Positions 16,732-26,300 of a stretch of DNA of 46,347 nt are shown here, one piece after another. Position 1 is the first letter of the stretch. Every line of letters starts with the position of its first letter. This stretch comes from Verrucomicrobiales bacterium (GTDB lineage: Bacteria; Verrucomicrobiota; Verrucomicrobiia; Limisphaerales; CANJXF01): assembly GCA_947478865.1 (NCBI GenBank), contig CANJXF010000033.1, positions 1 through 46,347 of the forward strand, given 5' to 3'. The notes below the pieces were generated by a model, which was given only the letters and a program-made list of their open reading frames with translations, searched no databases and had not been told where the DNA came from. Made by a program: the position numbers and the translations under genes.

Positions 16732-18162
16732 TTGTCACAATCGACGCTACGATTTGTGACTTTCTCACGCTCAAAGTTTGCCATTCTCATTGGCGTTATA
16801 ATTTTGCTGATTTTGATGACGGCAATCTATGTCCGACGTCGCGGGCATCAAAATGAGCTGGCAAGCTACAAAGCGGAATTAAGGAGCAAAGGCGAACTTT
16901 TGACCCTCGGCGATTTGCCTCCGCCGGTCTGCACGAATGGAAATCCGAACCTTGCGAAGCTGACAAACGCGGTTGCTAAACTTCATTCCCGCAAAACGGA
17001 CGTGGACTTCGCAATGATGAAAAGCACTAGGCCCGGATTCGCGCGTATTGCATGGCTACAAGATGAACTGGTTGATCATAGTGGGAGCACGAATGACTGG
17101 GAAGATTTGGCGCAAAGCTTGATTGAGAATACCGCAGAGTTAAGATCAATTCGTCAGTCGTTGGAAAAACCTGAACCTGACACCGGCTGGTGTCGGACTA
17201 ATATTTTCGATTTGCCCAGGGCTCTTGTAGCTCGCCGAAGCACTGCGCGATGTCTAGCAGCGGCCACGCTCAGCGCACTTCATGAAAAGCAATTTCTCTC
17301 TGCTTTGGAAAACCTACATCTAATTTTTCAGTTAGCGCGGGTCCAAAAAGACGATTTTGATTTCATCAACCAGATGATCTGTGTTGCAGTTGTGAACTCG
17401 GCGATTTCTGTGACTTGGGAAGCTTTGCAACATGCTGATTGGAGCGACGACCAGATGATGCGATTGCAGAATGATTTGAGTTCCATAAATTTGGTTGAGG
17501 CGTTCGAAAAGGGATTGGTGGGTGACCGGATTTTGGGAAACGAAGCATTTCAGTCAATGAACCGCCTAAACCAGACAAATTTTTTTGTCGATCTCCCTCG
17601 TCCAATCCTGGTTACTGGATTAAACGGCATCTTCAAAGATGATGAATTGTACTACTTAAAGGCGACGCAACAGCGTATTGAATGTTTTAGGCTTGTTCTG
17701 AAGGGGACGCCGTGGCCAAAAGTCAAACAAACGCTTGAAGAGGGGGCAATCCACCACAGAGAACTATCGAGTTCGTACCGGAGATATCTGCATCTGCTGT
17801 CCATGGTAATGATTCCTCAGACTCAACTAGCTGCGCAGAAAGCTGTTCAGGTAGAAACGCAGCGACAAATGGCATTAGCCGCAGTGGCATTAAAACGTTA
17901 TCAATTGCGCCACAGCAAACTTCCTTTCGATCTTGCATCATTAGTGCCAGAATTTCTTTCCGAGTTGCCCCGAGATTGGATAGATCAAAAGCCGATTAAA
18001 TATCGACCGACTGCGACCAGTTTCGTGCTCTACTCGGTTGGCGAAGACGGTCTTGACGATGGTGGCAACCCAAATCCGCCAGCGCCTCTGGGCAAAAAGG
18101 AATATGAATTGTGGGACGGTAAGGATGCGGTTTGGCCTGCCGCGGAATTGAAAACACCGTAG
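16732..18162 (+). CDS. Membrane-anchored protein of unknown function
   Basis: The 476-residue product has one transmembrane helix near the N-terminus (about residues 17-34, F-A-I-L-I-G-V-I-I-L-L-I-L-M) followed by R-R-R, which fits an N-in anchor or uncleaved signal. The body is largely helical. The C-terminal 80 residues have the pattern A-A-V-A-L-K-R-Y-Q-L-R-H-S-K-L-P, D-W-I-D-Q-K-P-I-K-Y and Y-S-V-G-E-D-G-L-D-D-G-G-N, which recalls the calcium-loop end of GspG-type pseudopilins. That end is commonly seen on unnamed Planctomycetes/Verrucomicrobia proteins. The start is a TTG at 16732 with no visible ribosome site; GTG at 16756 is the alternative. It ends 25 bases before convergent rsmH. Confidence 0.7.
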   Translation: MSQSTLRFVTFSRSKFAILIGVIILLILMTAIYVRRRGHQNELASYKAELRSKGELLTLGDLPPPVCTNGNPNLAKLTNAVAKLHSRKTDVDFAMMKSTRPGFARIAWLQDELVDHSGSTNDWEDLAQSLIENTAELRSIRQSLEKPEPDTGWCRTNIFDLPRALVARRSTARCLAAATLSALHEKQFLSALENLHLIFQLARVQKDDFDFINQMICVAVVNSAISVTWEALQHADWSDDQMMRLQNDLSSINLVEAFEKGLVGDRILGNEAFQSMNRLNQTNFFVDLPRPILVTGLNGIFKDDELYYLKATQQRIECFRLVLKGTPWPKVKQTLEEGAIHHRELSSSYRRYLHLLSMVMIPQTQLAAQKAVQVETQRQMALAAVALKRYQLRHSKLPFDLASLVPEFLSELPRDWIDQKPIKYRPTATSFVLYSVGEDGLDDGGNPNPPAPLGKKEYELWDGKDAVWPAAELKTP

Positions 18163-18187
18163 ATTTGAAACTGCTCGGGTAGAACGA

Positions 18188-19240
18188 CTACTTCCGCGCC
18201 CAGCGCAACTTCGCCGGGCTGGAACGCGGATTAGCCCGTCGTTCTTCCGAAGACGGGCGGAGAATTTCCGGCGCGATTTCGGAATACAAACCCGACTGCA
18301 ACCCCATTTGAAAACTTTTCTTCACGCGCCGGTCTTCCCCGGAATGAAACGTCAGGATTGCGACACGCCCGTTGGGATTCAAGCAGGCCGGCAGATTGCG
18401 GAGGAAAGATTCGAGCGCGGAAAATTCATCGTTCACCGCGATGCGCAACGCTTGAAAAACCCGGCGCACGGTGAGGTCAGCCTCGTCCTTGTGCAGGCGC
18501 GGCAAGGCGGAGCGGATCGCTTTCGTCAACGCGCTGGTGGTGGTGAATATTTTTCCCGCGAGCAGCGGCGCAAGCGTTGAGGCGCGTGGCTCATCGGCAT
18601 TCTCGACCAGCAAAGCGGACAAGGCATCCGCGCTGATTCGCTCGAGAAATGCGGAGGCAGGCTGGCCGCGCTGCGGATTCATTCGCATATCCAGCGGACC
18701 ATGCTGCTTGACGGAAAATCCGCGCGACGGATCGTCGATTTGCATCGAGGAGAGACCGAGGTCGGCGAGAATGATGTCCGCTCCGGAAATTCCCATTGCG
18801 CCCAGCGCCTGGGCAAGTCCGGCAAAATTGCTGCGTTGCACGGAAAAAACTTCTTCACCAAAACCGAGCGCACGAAGACGCGCTTCGGTGCGCGGTAATT
18901 CAATTGGGTCCGCATCGAAACCGATGAGGCGTCCGCCGGGCTGAATGCGCGCCAAAATTTCCTGGGCATGCCCGCCAAAACCCAGGGTGCAATCGACAGC
19001 GATTTCGCCCGGTCTGGGCGCGAGCACTTCGAGAATTTCCGCGACCATGATGGGCCGATGCATTCCGGCTGGCGTTTTTCCCGAAGCCAAAACTTTCGCG
19101 ACGGTTTCCGCGTAGCGCTCCGGATTGTGCTCCTTGTATTTTTCCTCAAAACGACGCGGATTTTTTCCCGAGTAACGCGGGCGGCGGCGATGCGGCACGG
19201 GCAAATCTGACGATGGCTGGACTGGATTCTGTTCGTTCAC
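18188..19240 (-). CDS. rsmH: 16S rRNA (cytosine(1402)-N(4))-methyltransferase
   Basis: The 350-residue enzyme methylates N4 of C1402 in the 16S rRNA decoding centre using S-adenosylmethionine. The core starts with M-H-R-P-I-M-V-A-E-I-L at about residue 60 and has the SAM loop D-C-T-L-G-F-G-G-H (about 84-92), the acidic G-F-D-A-D-P, A-D-L-G-L-S-S-M-Q and the C-terminal F-H-S-G-E-D-R. About 58 extra residues at the N-terminus are Arg/Lys/Pro-rich (R-R-R-P-R-Y-S-G-K-N-P-R-R-F). This type of extension appears in Verrucomicrobia relatives. The start is GTG at 19240. Unusually there is no mraZ, ftsL, ftsI or mur gene next to it. Confidence 0.95.
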   Translation of the reverse strand: MNEQNPVQPSSDLPVPHRRRPRYSGKNPRRFEEKYKEHNPERYAETVAKVLASGKTPAGMHRPIMVAEILEVLAPRPGEIAVDCTLGFGGHAQEILARIQPGGRLIGFDADPIELPRTEARLRALGFGEEVFSVQRSNFAGLAQALGAMGISGADIILADLGLSSMQIDDPSRGFSVKQHGPLDMRMNPQRGQPASAFLERISADALSALLVENADEPRASTLAPLLAGKIFTTTSALTKAIRSALPRLHKDEADLTVRRVFQALRIAVNDEFSALESFLRNLPACLNPNGRVAILTFHSGEDRRVKKSFQMGLQSGLYSEIAPEILRPSSEERRANPRSSPAKLRWARK

Positions 19241-19264
19241 GTGGCGCCTAGTTTGATTTAAACG

Positions 19265-20224
19265 ATGCGCTTTTCAATCGAGAACCGATACACTGCGCTG
19301 GTGAAATTCGGTTTGATTCTATTCGTCGCACTGATGCTCGGCTCGCCCGCATTTGCGCAGGATCAATTGATTGTTCCCGCAGAGGTGGTCGAATCGGCTG
19401 ACCAATTCCTGCGCGAGAACGTGGATAGCTCGGTTCTCGACGCGCTTGGCATCGATGAGGAACGCGCTCGAAAATTTCTCGCGGAACTGGAGCGTCAGTT
19501 TCAAGGTGCCTACGTTTACGACCTTGGCGCGCTCCGGGAGACGGCAAAGCAAATCCTTCCCCTGCTCCAACAATACGAAGAAACCCAGCCCTACGCCGTG
19601 TGGCTGAAATCGCGCCTCGATTATTTCGAGGTCGCAGAAAAGTTGCGCAACGACGCGAGCCGCATTTCCACCAATGCCGCACGCCTTGCGCAACCGACGC
19701 CGAAGGTCGAACGCAAAGCGTGGATTGACGTCATCGAACAACGCCCGATGCCGTCGCTGGCGTTTCAGCAAGTCGCGCAGCTAAAGAAAATCTTCATCGC
19801 AGAACGGGTGCCGCCTGAGTTGGTTTGGATTGCCGAAGTGGAGTCGTCATTCGATGCGAAGGCCCGGAGTCCCGCGGGTGCGGCGGGGCTATTTCAACTT
19901 ATGCCGGTCACTGCGCGGAGCTTGGATCTGTCCGTTGGACTCTTGCGGGACGAACGGTTGCACCCGGAAAAAAACGCGCGCGCTGCCGCACATTATTTGC
20001 GTCAGCTCCACAATCGTTTCCGAGACTGGCGCCTGACTCTGGCCGCCTACAATGCGGGCGAAGGCCGTGTCGCCGAACTCCTCCGGAAACAGAAGGCGCG
20101 CACCTTCGATGAAATCGCCCACCGTCTTCCGGCGGAAACGCAAATGTACGTCCCAAAAGTTGAAGCCACGATTCGCAAACGCGAAGGCCGCTCGCTGGCT
20201 GATTTAAAAATGCCGAAAGCGTGA
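19265..20224 (+). CDS. Periplasmic lytic transglycosylase (SLT domain)
   Basis: The 319-residue product has a signal peptide ending near S-P-A-F-A-Q (31-32). A helical region (about 35-160) precedes a C-terminal SLT domain of the MltD/Slt lysozyme-like fold. The catalytic glutamate is E193 in A-E-V-E-S-S-F-D-A-K-A, followed by S-P-A-G-A-A-G-L-F-Q-L-M-P and later L-A-A-Y-N-A-G-E-G-R-V. These enzymes cleave the MurNAc-GlcNAc bond of peptidoglycan leaving 1,6-anhydroMurNAc. No LysM domain is present. It is divergent from rsmH with only 24 bases between their start codons, so the promoters must overlap or lie inside the genes. Confidence 0.9.
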   Translation: MRFSIENRYTALVKFGLILFVALMLGSPAFAQDQLIVPAEVVESADQFLRENVDSSVLDALGIDEERARKFLAELERQFQGAYVYDLGALRETAKQILPLLQQYEETQPYAVWLKSRLDYFEVAEKLRNDASRISTNAARLAQPTPKVERKAWIDVIEQRPMPSLAFQQVAQLKKIFIAERVPPELVWIAEVESSFDAKARSPAGAAGLFQLMPVTARSLDLSVGLLRDERLHPEKNARAAAHYLRQLHNRFRDWRLTLAAYNAGEGRVAELLRKQKARTFDEIAHRLPAETQMYVPKVEATIRKREGRSLADLKMPKA

Positions 20225-20281
20225 AGTGGGTGAATTAGGCGATTTCAGTTGAGCGGATTTTTTCCACTTTTAAACCGCGAA

Positions 20282-20899
20282 TCAGATTCCGCGCGATCCT
20301 TTGGCATCACCCTTTTGAATCTCATCAAAAAGCCACGCGCGAGCATAGACCCACCAGCGTTTGGCCGTGGCTTCCGAGATGCCAAGAACTTCGGCCGCTT
20401 CTTCAATCTTCAGGCCTACAAAATAACGGAGCTTAACGAGGTCCGCCTGCTGCGGTTCGAGCGCGGCAAAGCGATCGAGCGCATCATTAAGCGCAAGCAA
20501 TTGGTCGTCGGGCGCGGGGCTGGCGATCTCGATTCCATCCAAATCCAGATGTTCCGCCCCGGAACCGCGCCGTTGCCGGCCTTTGCGCCGGGCGCGGTCG
20601 ATGAGAATCCGCCGCATCGCCTCGGCAGCAGCGCCAAAAAAGTGCGCGCGGTTCTGCCAGGATTGCGCGGGAGAGTCCACCAGTTTTAGCCAGGCCTCGT
20701 GGACAAGCGCGGTCGGCTGAAGGGTGTGGCCGGCAGGCTCATTGGACATTTTGCACGCGGCCAGGCGACGCAGCTCATGGTAAACAATCGGCAGCAATTC
20801 GTCAGTGGCCTTGGCGTCGCCCTGCTCGATCGCGGTGAGGATGTGTGTGACGTCGCTCATTTGGCGCTTCGTCCACGATGGCGGTTGATGCGGCGGCAT
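20282..20899 (-). CDS. ECF-family RNA polymerase sigma factor
   Basis: The 205-residue protein belongs to the sigma-70 ECF group found in Planctomycetes and Verrucomicrobia (Pfam 07638). Region 2 lies at about 15-95, with D-E-L-L-P-I-V-Y-H-E-L-R-R-L-A and L-Q-P-T-A-L-V-H-E-A-W-L-K-L. Region 4 lies at about 140-190, with L-R-Y-F-V-G-L-K-I-E-E-A-A-E-V-L-G-I-S and T-A-K-R-W-W as the recognition helix. A second ATG at 20860 begins M-S-D-V-T-H-I-L, the usual start for this group, and may be the true one. It is the last gene of a unit whose first gene encodes a Ser/Thr kinase. No anti-sigma factor is adjacent, so control by the kinase is a reasonable inference. Confidence 0.92.
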   Translation of the reverse strand: MPPHQPPSWTKRQMSDVTHILTAIEQGDAKATDELLPIVYHELRRLAACKMSNEPAGHTLQPTALVHEAWLKLVDSPAQSWQNRAHFFGAAAEAMRRILIDRARRKGRQRRGSGAEHLDLDGIEIASPAPDDQLLALNDALDRFAALEPQQADLVKLRYFVGLKIEEAAEVLGISEATAKRWWVYARAWLFDEIQKGDAKGSRGI

Positions 20900-20921
20900 G
20901 ATGCAAGCCTAAGGAGGATCG

Positions 20922-23291
20922 TCATGGCGCAATGGGAATTGTGATTTGGAGCGGAATTTCGCCGCGCAGCATCCTGGAAGCTTCGCTGGCGAGGCGGAGA
21001 TACCAGTCACTCGGCAAGTTGTTGCCATCAATGTCCAACGGCACCCACGAGCCTTGGGCGGGTAGTTCGTTCGCAGTAGGAGCGAGCTTATACATCGCCG
21101 TGCCTTCGTCCACTTCGTCGAACATGGCCCCGTAAATCATCGTGGAGCCGGAGAGTTTCGCGTTGTAAGCCTGCCGCCAGTAGAACGTCCCACCATTGCG
21201 GGGAATCTGGTTCAGCGGGCCGCTATTCAAATTGAACCAGGAGAAGCCCGGAAAAATAACGGGCATATATTCGCGTCCATTTGCGGCGACTTCCGCTAGG
21301 TCGGGCACGATAAGATTTTGGCGGAAGTTGTCCGCGCCGGCGACGTCACCATATCTTCCGACGGACCAGGGGCTGATGATGTCAAACGACCGGAACACGG
21401 CTGCCCAGGCCGGGTCCGATTGCGCATCGTTGTTGAGCGTGCGCCAGTAAGTCGGCAAGCCGCCCATAACCGCCAGACCGGCGCCTTTGAAGAAATTGAT
21501 TACTTCCTGCGCTTGCTGCGGCGTGTCCTGCCGGCCCGAAAATCCAAAACCCCACACCGCGACGACTGGCTTCCCGTTGTGGCGCAGGTAACGGGAGCTG
21601 TTGGTGATTTGGAGCGTGTTCACCAGGTAAAGCCAATCATTGATCAACGCGCTGACCAATGTGTTGGTCGGATGTCCGGAAATATCATACATCAAGGCGA
21701 AGACCCGGCGATAGGCGTCAGCTCCCGCGCGGACGTTGCCCGCCACCTTGTTCATCCGCGCGAAGGTGCTGGCGTCGGAAACCCCGCTGCTAAAGCGTTG
21801 CAGGAAGACGCCATCAAGATGATTGTCTCGCATCCATTTGAAATGTCGAAGCACAGTTTTGGCGTTGTAAGCTGAATAAAGTTTGGCCGGAGCGCCGTTG
21901 GGATACATCATGCTGGTGGAGAAAAGCTCGTCGGGGTCGAGTTCGGAAACATCCGGCCAGAAATCCACCGTCGCATCGGCAGCGGTCGGATTCTGACTGC
22001 GAAACCAGTGAATCCAGCCACTGCTGGCCGAACCATCACCCGGGCAGCCGAACCATCCCTGGTATCCCATCAGCAGCTTGCCAGTCATCGTGCTCGCATC
22101 CACCTCAGGTGCCAGCCGGAAGAATTGCGGTGTGGCGGCAATCGGCAGCGTGAGAACGTTGGAGGAATCGATTGCCTGGATTGCGTTGGTAACATTTGTC
22201 CAGGCGACCGATAAACCGAGGTTGGATGTCCTTTGCACGATCATGCCATCGCCACTCGATGGCCACGACAGAACCGCTTGGCCGCTCACCAGTGTGATAT
22301 TTAGCGCTGGGGCCTGAGGCGGCGCGCTCACACTTACCGAAACGGGCGCGGAGACGGTGGTCGCACCCGTATTGTCGGCGGCAACCGCGGTCAGGACATA
22401 GGAGCCGGAGACCGGGTTGCTCCAAAACGCGGTCCAGGGGCTGGCAAAACTCTCTCCCACTTTGCTGGTGCCAGCAAAGAATTGAACGTTGGTAATTGTG
22501 CCATCCAGATCGGTGGCGTCGGCAGTAATGGGGAGGGCGGCTCCCGAGGCATAAGCGAACGAGCTATTCGCTGGACTGGTAATTCTCACGAGTGGACGCA
22601 ACGTCGCGGTTGAAGCACTGGATTGCGGCGCGGCAAAGTTCACGCTTTTAGTAATCGCGAGATTATCCCATTGCGCCGTAACGGGGTAATACCCCGGCGC
22701 GGTACCGGTCCCGGCAAAGCCATCGTAGAAAATGCGGACGGTGACATTGGTGCCAGTGGAAGAAGTGTTGAAACTCCGATAAACGAAATAGCCTTTGGCG
22801 GCTTCGGAATCGCTGAAGCTGAGAACGATCTGCGGTTCGGACGGGGCATCGTTCAGATCCATGACCGTGCCCGCGTGATTGATTGCATCGCCCATGTTCC
22901 ACAGGTAGGCGCTGAACACATACGCCGTCGCTGGATCGAGGCTGACGGTCTGGCTGAAGCCGGTGGCCGGAGCACTGCTGTTCACCTGCGCGCGGGCAAC
23001 CACACCGCTGTTCATCTCCACCATGTTGGATCCCGAATTGGCATACATGTCCACCGAGCTGCTCCAGCCGGACGGGAAGGGATAATTGGTTCCCACCAGA
23101 GGTCCTTGAAACTGGAAGTCGCCATTGTTGATCAGTTGCACGCGTTCCGTCCCGGGCTTGATGGTGGACAGCTTGAGTTTCGTCTGCGCGACCGCCGGTA
23201 CGGCGAGCATTAACAGGAGGCATGCGAGCATCGCTCGACACGCCAGCAGTGAACTGGTCGGGAATCGTTTTATCCAGGTATCTATTTGCAT
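20922..23291 (-). CDS. Secreted multidomain GH71/GH99-like glycosidase
   Basis: The 789-residue product has a long n-region and signal peptide ending at V-P-A-V-A-Q (about 36). Four parts follow: a carbohydrate-binding-like beta sandwich (about 50-215, starting L-I-N-N-G-D-F), an Ig-like domain (about 230-325, I-T-S-P-A-N-S-S-F and V-Q-F-F-A-G-T-S-K-V-G), a short module ending in F-F-R-L (about 330-395), and a catalytic GH71/99-like domain from about 405 (M-G-Y-Q-G-W-F-G-C-P-G-D-G-S, D-G-V-F-L-Q-R-F, and I-Y-G-A-M-F-D-E-V-D-E-G-T-A). GH71 enzymes act on alpha-1,3-glucan and GH99 on alpha-mannosides; the substrate here cannot be told. It lies between kinase and sigma genes, with gaps of 40 and 22 bases, which suggests coordinated expression. 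Confidence 0.85.
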   Translation of the reverse strand: MQIDTWIKRFPTSSLLACRAMLACLLLMLAVPAVAQTKLKLSTIKPGTERVQLINNGDFQFQGPLVGTNYPFPSGWSSSVDMYANSGSNMVEMNSGVVARAQVNSSAPATGFSQTVSLDPATAYVFSAYLWNMGDAINHAGTVMDLNDAPSEPQIVLSFSDSEAAKGYFVYRSFNTSSTGTNVTVRIFYDGFAGTGTAPGYYPVTAQWDNLAITKSVNFAAPQSSASTATLRPLVRITSPANSSFAYASGAALPITADATDLDGTITNVQFFAGTSKVGESFASPWTAFWSNPVSGSYVLTAVAADNTGATTVSAPVSVSVSAPPQAPALNITLVSGQAVLSWPSSGDGMIVQRTSNLGLSVAWTNVTNAIQAIDSSNVLTLPIAATPQFFRLAPEVDASTMTGKLLMGYQGWFGCPGDGSASSGWIHWFRSQNPTAADATVDFWPDVSELDPDELFSTSMMYPNGAPAKLYSAYNAKTVLRHFKWMRDNHLDGVFLQRFSSGVSDASTFARMNKVAGNVRAGADAYRRVFALMYDISGHPTNTLVSALINDWLYLVNTLQITNSSRYLRHNGKPVVAVWGFGFSGRQDTPQQAQEVINFFKGAGLAVMGGLPTYWRTLNNDAQSDPAWAAVFRSFDIISPWSVGRYGDVAGADNFRQNLIVPDLAEVAANGREYMPVIFPGFSWFNLNSGPLNQIPRNGGTFYWRQAYNAKLSGSTMIYGAMFDEVDEGTAMYKLAPTANELPAQGSWVPLDIDGNNLPSDWYLRLASEASRMLRGEIPLQITIPIAP

Positions 23292-23331
23292 TTTGACGCC
23301 TTAGTGTTGAATTCCAACTAAATCGTTACGG

Positions 23332-26300
23332 TCAGTTTTTTTGGGCAGCGGCTTTCTCCCCGGCTTCGGCCGGATCGAACTCCGCCAGCTTCTTTCGCCA
23401 TTCCGTGGTTTTCCCTGATTGGTCCGTGGCCTCGTAGAGTTGCACCAGGCGTTGAATGCTTTCCTGCAGACGAATTTTGCCCTTGGCGACGATTTTTTCC
23501 TCGCGCCGCTTCATGCCTTCATAACCAGCGAGCAGCAATGGCCCGGCTTCGACGAATTTCTTCTGCCCAAGCAGGCTGCCACCGAGCATGCTCCGGGCGT
23601 TGCACGTCCGCCAGTCGTCGGGAAGGATCTGTTCGCGGAGGGTCAGGCACTCGCGGGCGGGCGGCTCGGCATCGGCGTACTTTTGCTGGACCAGCAGGGT
23701 CCGCGTTAGTTCTGCGAGCACAGCGGTGAGTTGATGAAGGGAATTGGTGACGAACGGATGGTCGTCGCCCGACAGCTTCCTTTCCATGGCCAGCTCTTCG
23801 CGCCACACAGCTCCGGACTCGGCGAGCTTTCCGCCTTGGTAGAGGACATTTGCCAGTGCGCCCAGCGCGACTTCAACCTCGCGATGAACATCGCCAAAAA
23901 GCTTTTTCCGCCTCGCTAATTCCTCGCGCCAAAGGGTTTCCGCCTCCGCCAGCCTGCCTTGCGCGCGGAGGAGGTCAGCCAGCAGGTTGAAAGACGCGAC
24001 TACGTCGGGATGCTCATTCCCGAAAACCTTTCGACGGATTGCCAACGCCTCGCGGATACTGCTTTCTGCTTCGCTCAGCTTCCCTTGATCACGGAGAAAG
24101 ATGGTCAGGTCCGCGAGCGTCCAAGCCACATCGCGATGTTCATTGCCCGATAGTTTCCGCCAAATCGCCACTTCCTCGCGCGACAGCGCCTCGGCTTCTG
24201 CGTGCTGGCCTTGCAGATTGAGGTTCCATGCCAGTAGATGCAGTGACTGGGCCACATCGGCATGTTCGTCGCCCAGAAGTTTCTTGCGGATCGCCAAGGC
24301 TTCACGCGCCTCGGTAACCGCCTCCGGCAGTTTGCCTTGCTCCCGGAGCAGAAAGGATTGACCGCAGAGAGCTGCGGCCACATCGAGATGGTCGCTGCCT
24401 ACCAATTTTATTCGTGCCGCATTCACCTTTTCAGAAAGAGCAATCGCCTGGAGATAGTCAACGGCGCCGGCACGGCCCACCTGTTCTAGCATGGCTACCA
24501 GAGCGCGGGTGGTGTGATGCACCTGATGGTAATAAAATAGTTTCTGAGGCATCTCGGCGGCCAGCGCCGCATACAGCTCAATAGCCGCCCGGTAGTGGCG
24601 CTCGGCCTCCTCCGCTCGTCCGAGTTCGTTGACCACGCCAGCAAGAAACCGGTGGCTGAACGCCTGTTCCTGCCGAAAGTAAGGCTCGGCCGGAAAATCG
24701 TGGGTCGCCTTCTCAAAAACCTGCAGAGCTTCCAGAAACACTCGCTCGGCCTCTACGGCCCGTTGGGTCCTATTCAGCACCTGGCCAAGCTCCCACTGGC
24801 TGTGTCCAAGATGTATGGGGTATTCGGCCACCTGCGTACTATCCTGCACCAGTTGTTTGAACAATACTATGACCTCGCGAAACAGGGGCTCAGCCTCACG
24901 CAGTTTTCCTTGATCCCGAAGGGAGCCCGCCAAGTCGTTCAGCAATGTCGTCACCACCGGATACCCATTGCCCGGCAGTTTTCTGCACCTGGCCAGTTCC
25001 TCGCGGATGACAGACTCAACCTGGCGGGAAACTTTCTCGACCTCTGGTTGCCGACCAGTCCTGGCCAGCAGTTCAACCAACTTCTTCTGGTAGGCGGAAA
25101 CCGTGGGAAAGTCCGCCGCCAATGATTCGTAAAGGCCGATGGCCAAGCCATAAGATTCCCTAGCCTTTTCCATTTCTCCCTGATGCTGCGAGGCATTGCC
25201 CTGCTTGAAATAGGCGGTTGCCATCGCGGACCTGTCCCAGGGGTCCGGCAGTCCCAGGAGGGCCGCCGCCTCCGCCTGATGTTCGCGCAGCGCAATCTCC
25301 TGCACTTCGTCCATCCAACCGATGGATTTGCAGAACCAAAAACGGGCCTCCTCCTGCTTGCCCAGGTGCAAATCGGCCATGGCCATGAAAAACCACTGCC
25401 ATGCACTGCCGCCTCGTTGATTGCATTTTTCAAAGGTCGCCAGCGACGCCTGCCATTCCCCGGCTTTAAAGTGCGCATACCCCAAATCGTGCCACCGGTG
25501 TGTGTTTTGCGGCTCTGCCTCGACCGCTTCCTTGGCCCGCTCGATCGCCGGGTCCGGATGCAGTCGCCACAGCTCTTGGGCCTCCCGAAACAAAGGGTCG
25601 GCCTCGGAATGTTTTCCTTGAGCGCGGAGGGAGAGAGCCAAGTTGTGAAGGGTTCTGGCCAAATCTGGATGCTCGTTGCCCGGCAGCTTTCGGCGCACCG
25701 CCAGTTCCTCGCGATACAGAGTTTCGACCTCGGCTTGCTTGCCTTGACTCTTGAGCACGGCGGCCAGGTTGTTCAGCGACTCAGCTACTTCCGGATGGTC
25801 TGGACTGAACAGCTTTCTCCGCCTGGCTAGAGCTGCGCGGTGCAGGGTTTCCGACTCGGCCAACTTGCCGACAACTTGGAGCAGTTTGGCCAGTTCATCA
25901 AGCGACTCAGCTACAGTTGGATGCTCCTCACCCAACACTTTTCTCTGCATCGCCAGCGCCTCGCGATGCAGGGTTTCGGCCTCAGCCAACCTGCCTTGCC
26001 GGTGCATCACCATTCCGAGGAGGTAGATCGAATCTGCGACGTCTCGATGCTCGTTGCCGAACTGGCTCCGGCGGATCGCCAGTGCTTCGCGACCCAACAT
26101 TTCCGCCTCGGTAAACCTATTCTGACGCAAAATCACCCAGCCCAAAACGTTGATGGATGCGGCCGTGCTCGCATGCTCGTTGCCCAAGGTTTTCCGCTTC
26201 AGCGCCACTGCTTCGCGCAAGAATTTCTCGGCCTCAATCTGGTCGTCAAGGCGCGATCGGGCATCGCCGATCTGATGCAAGGCGTCAGCCACTGCCGGGT

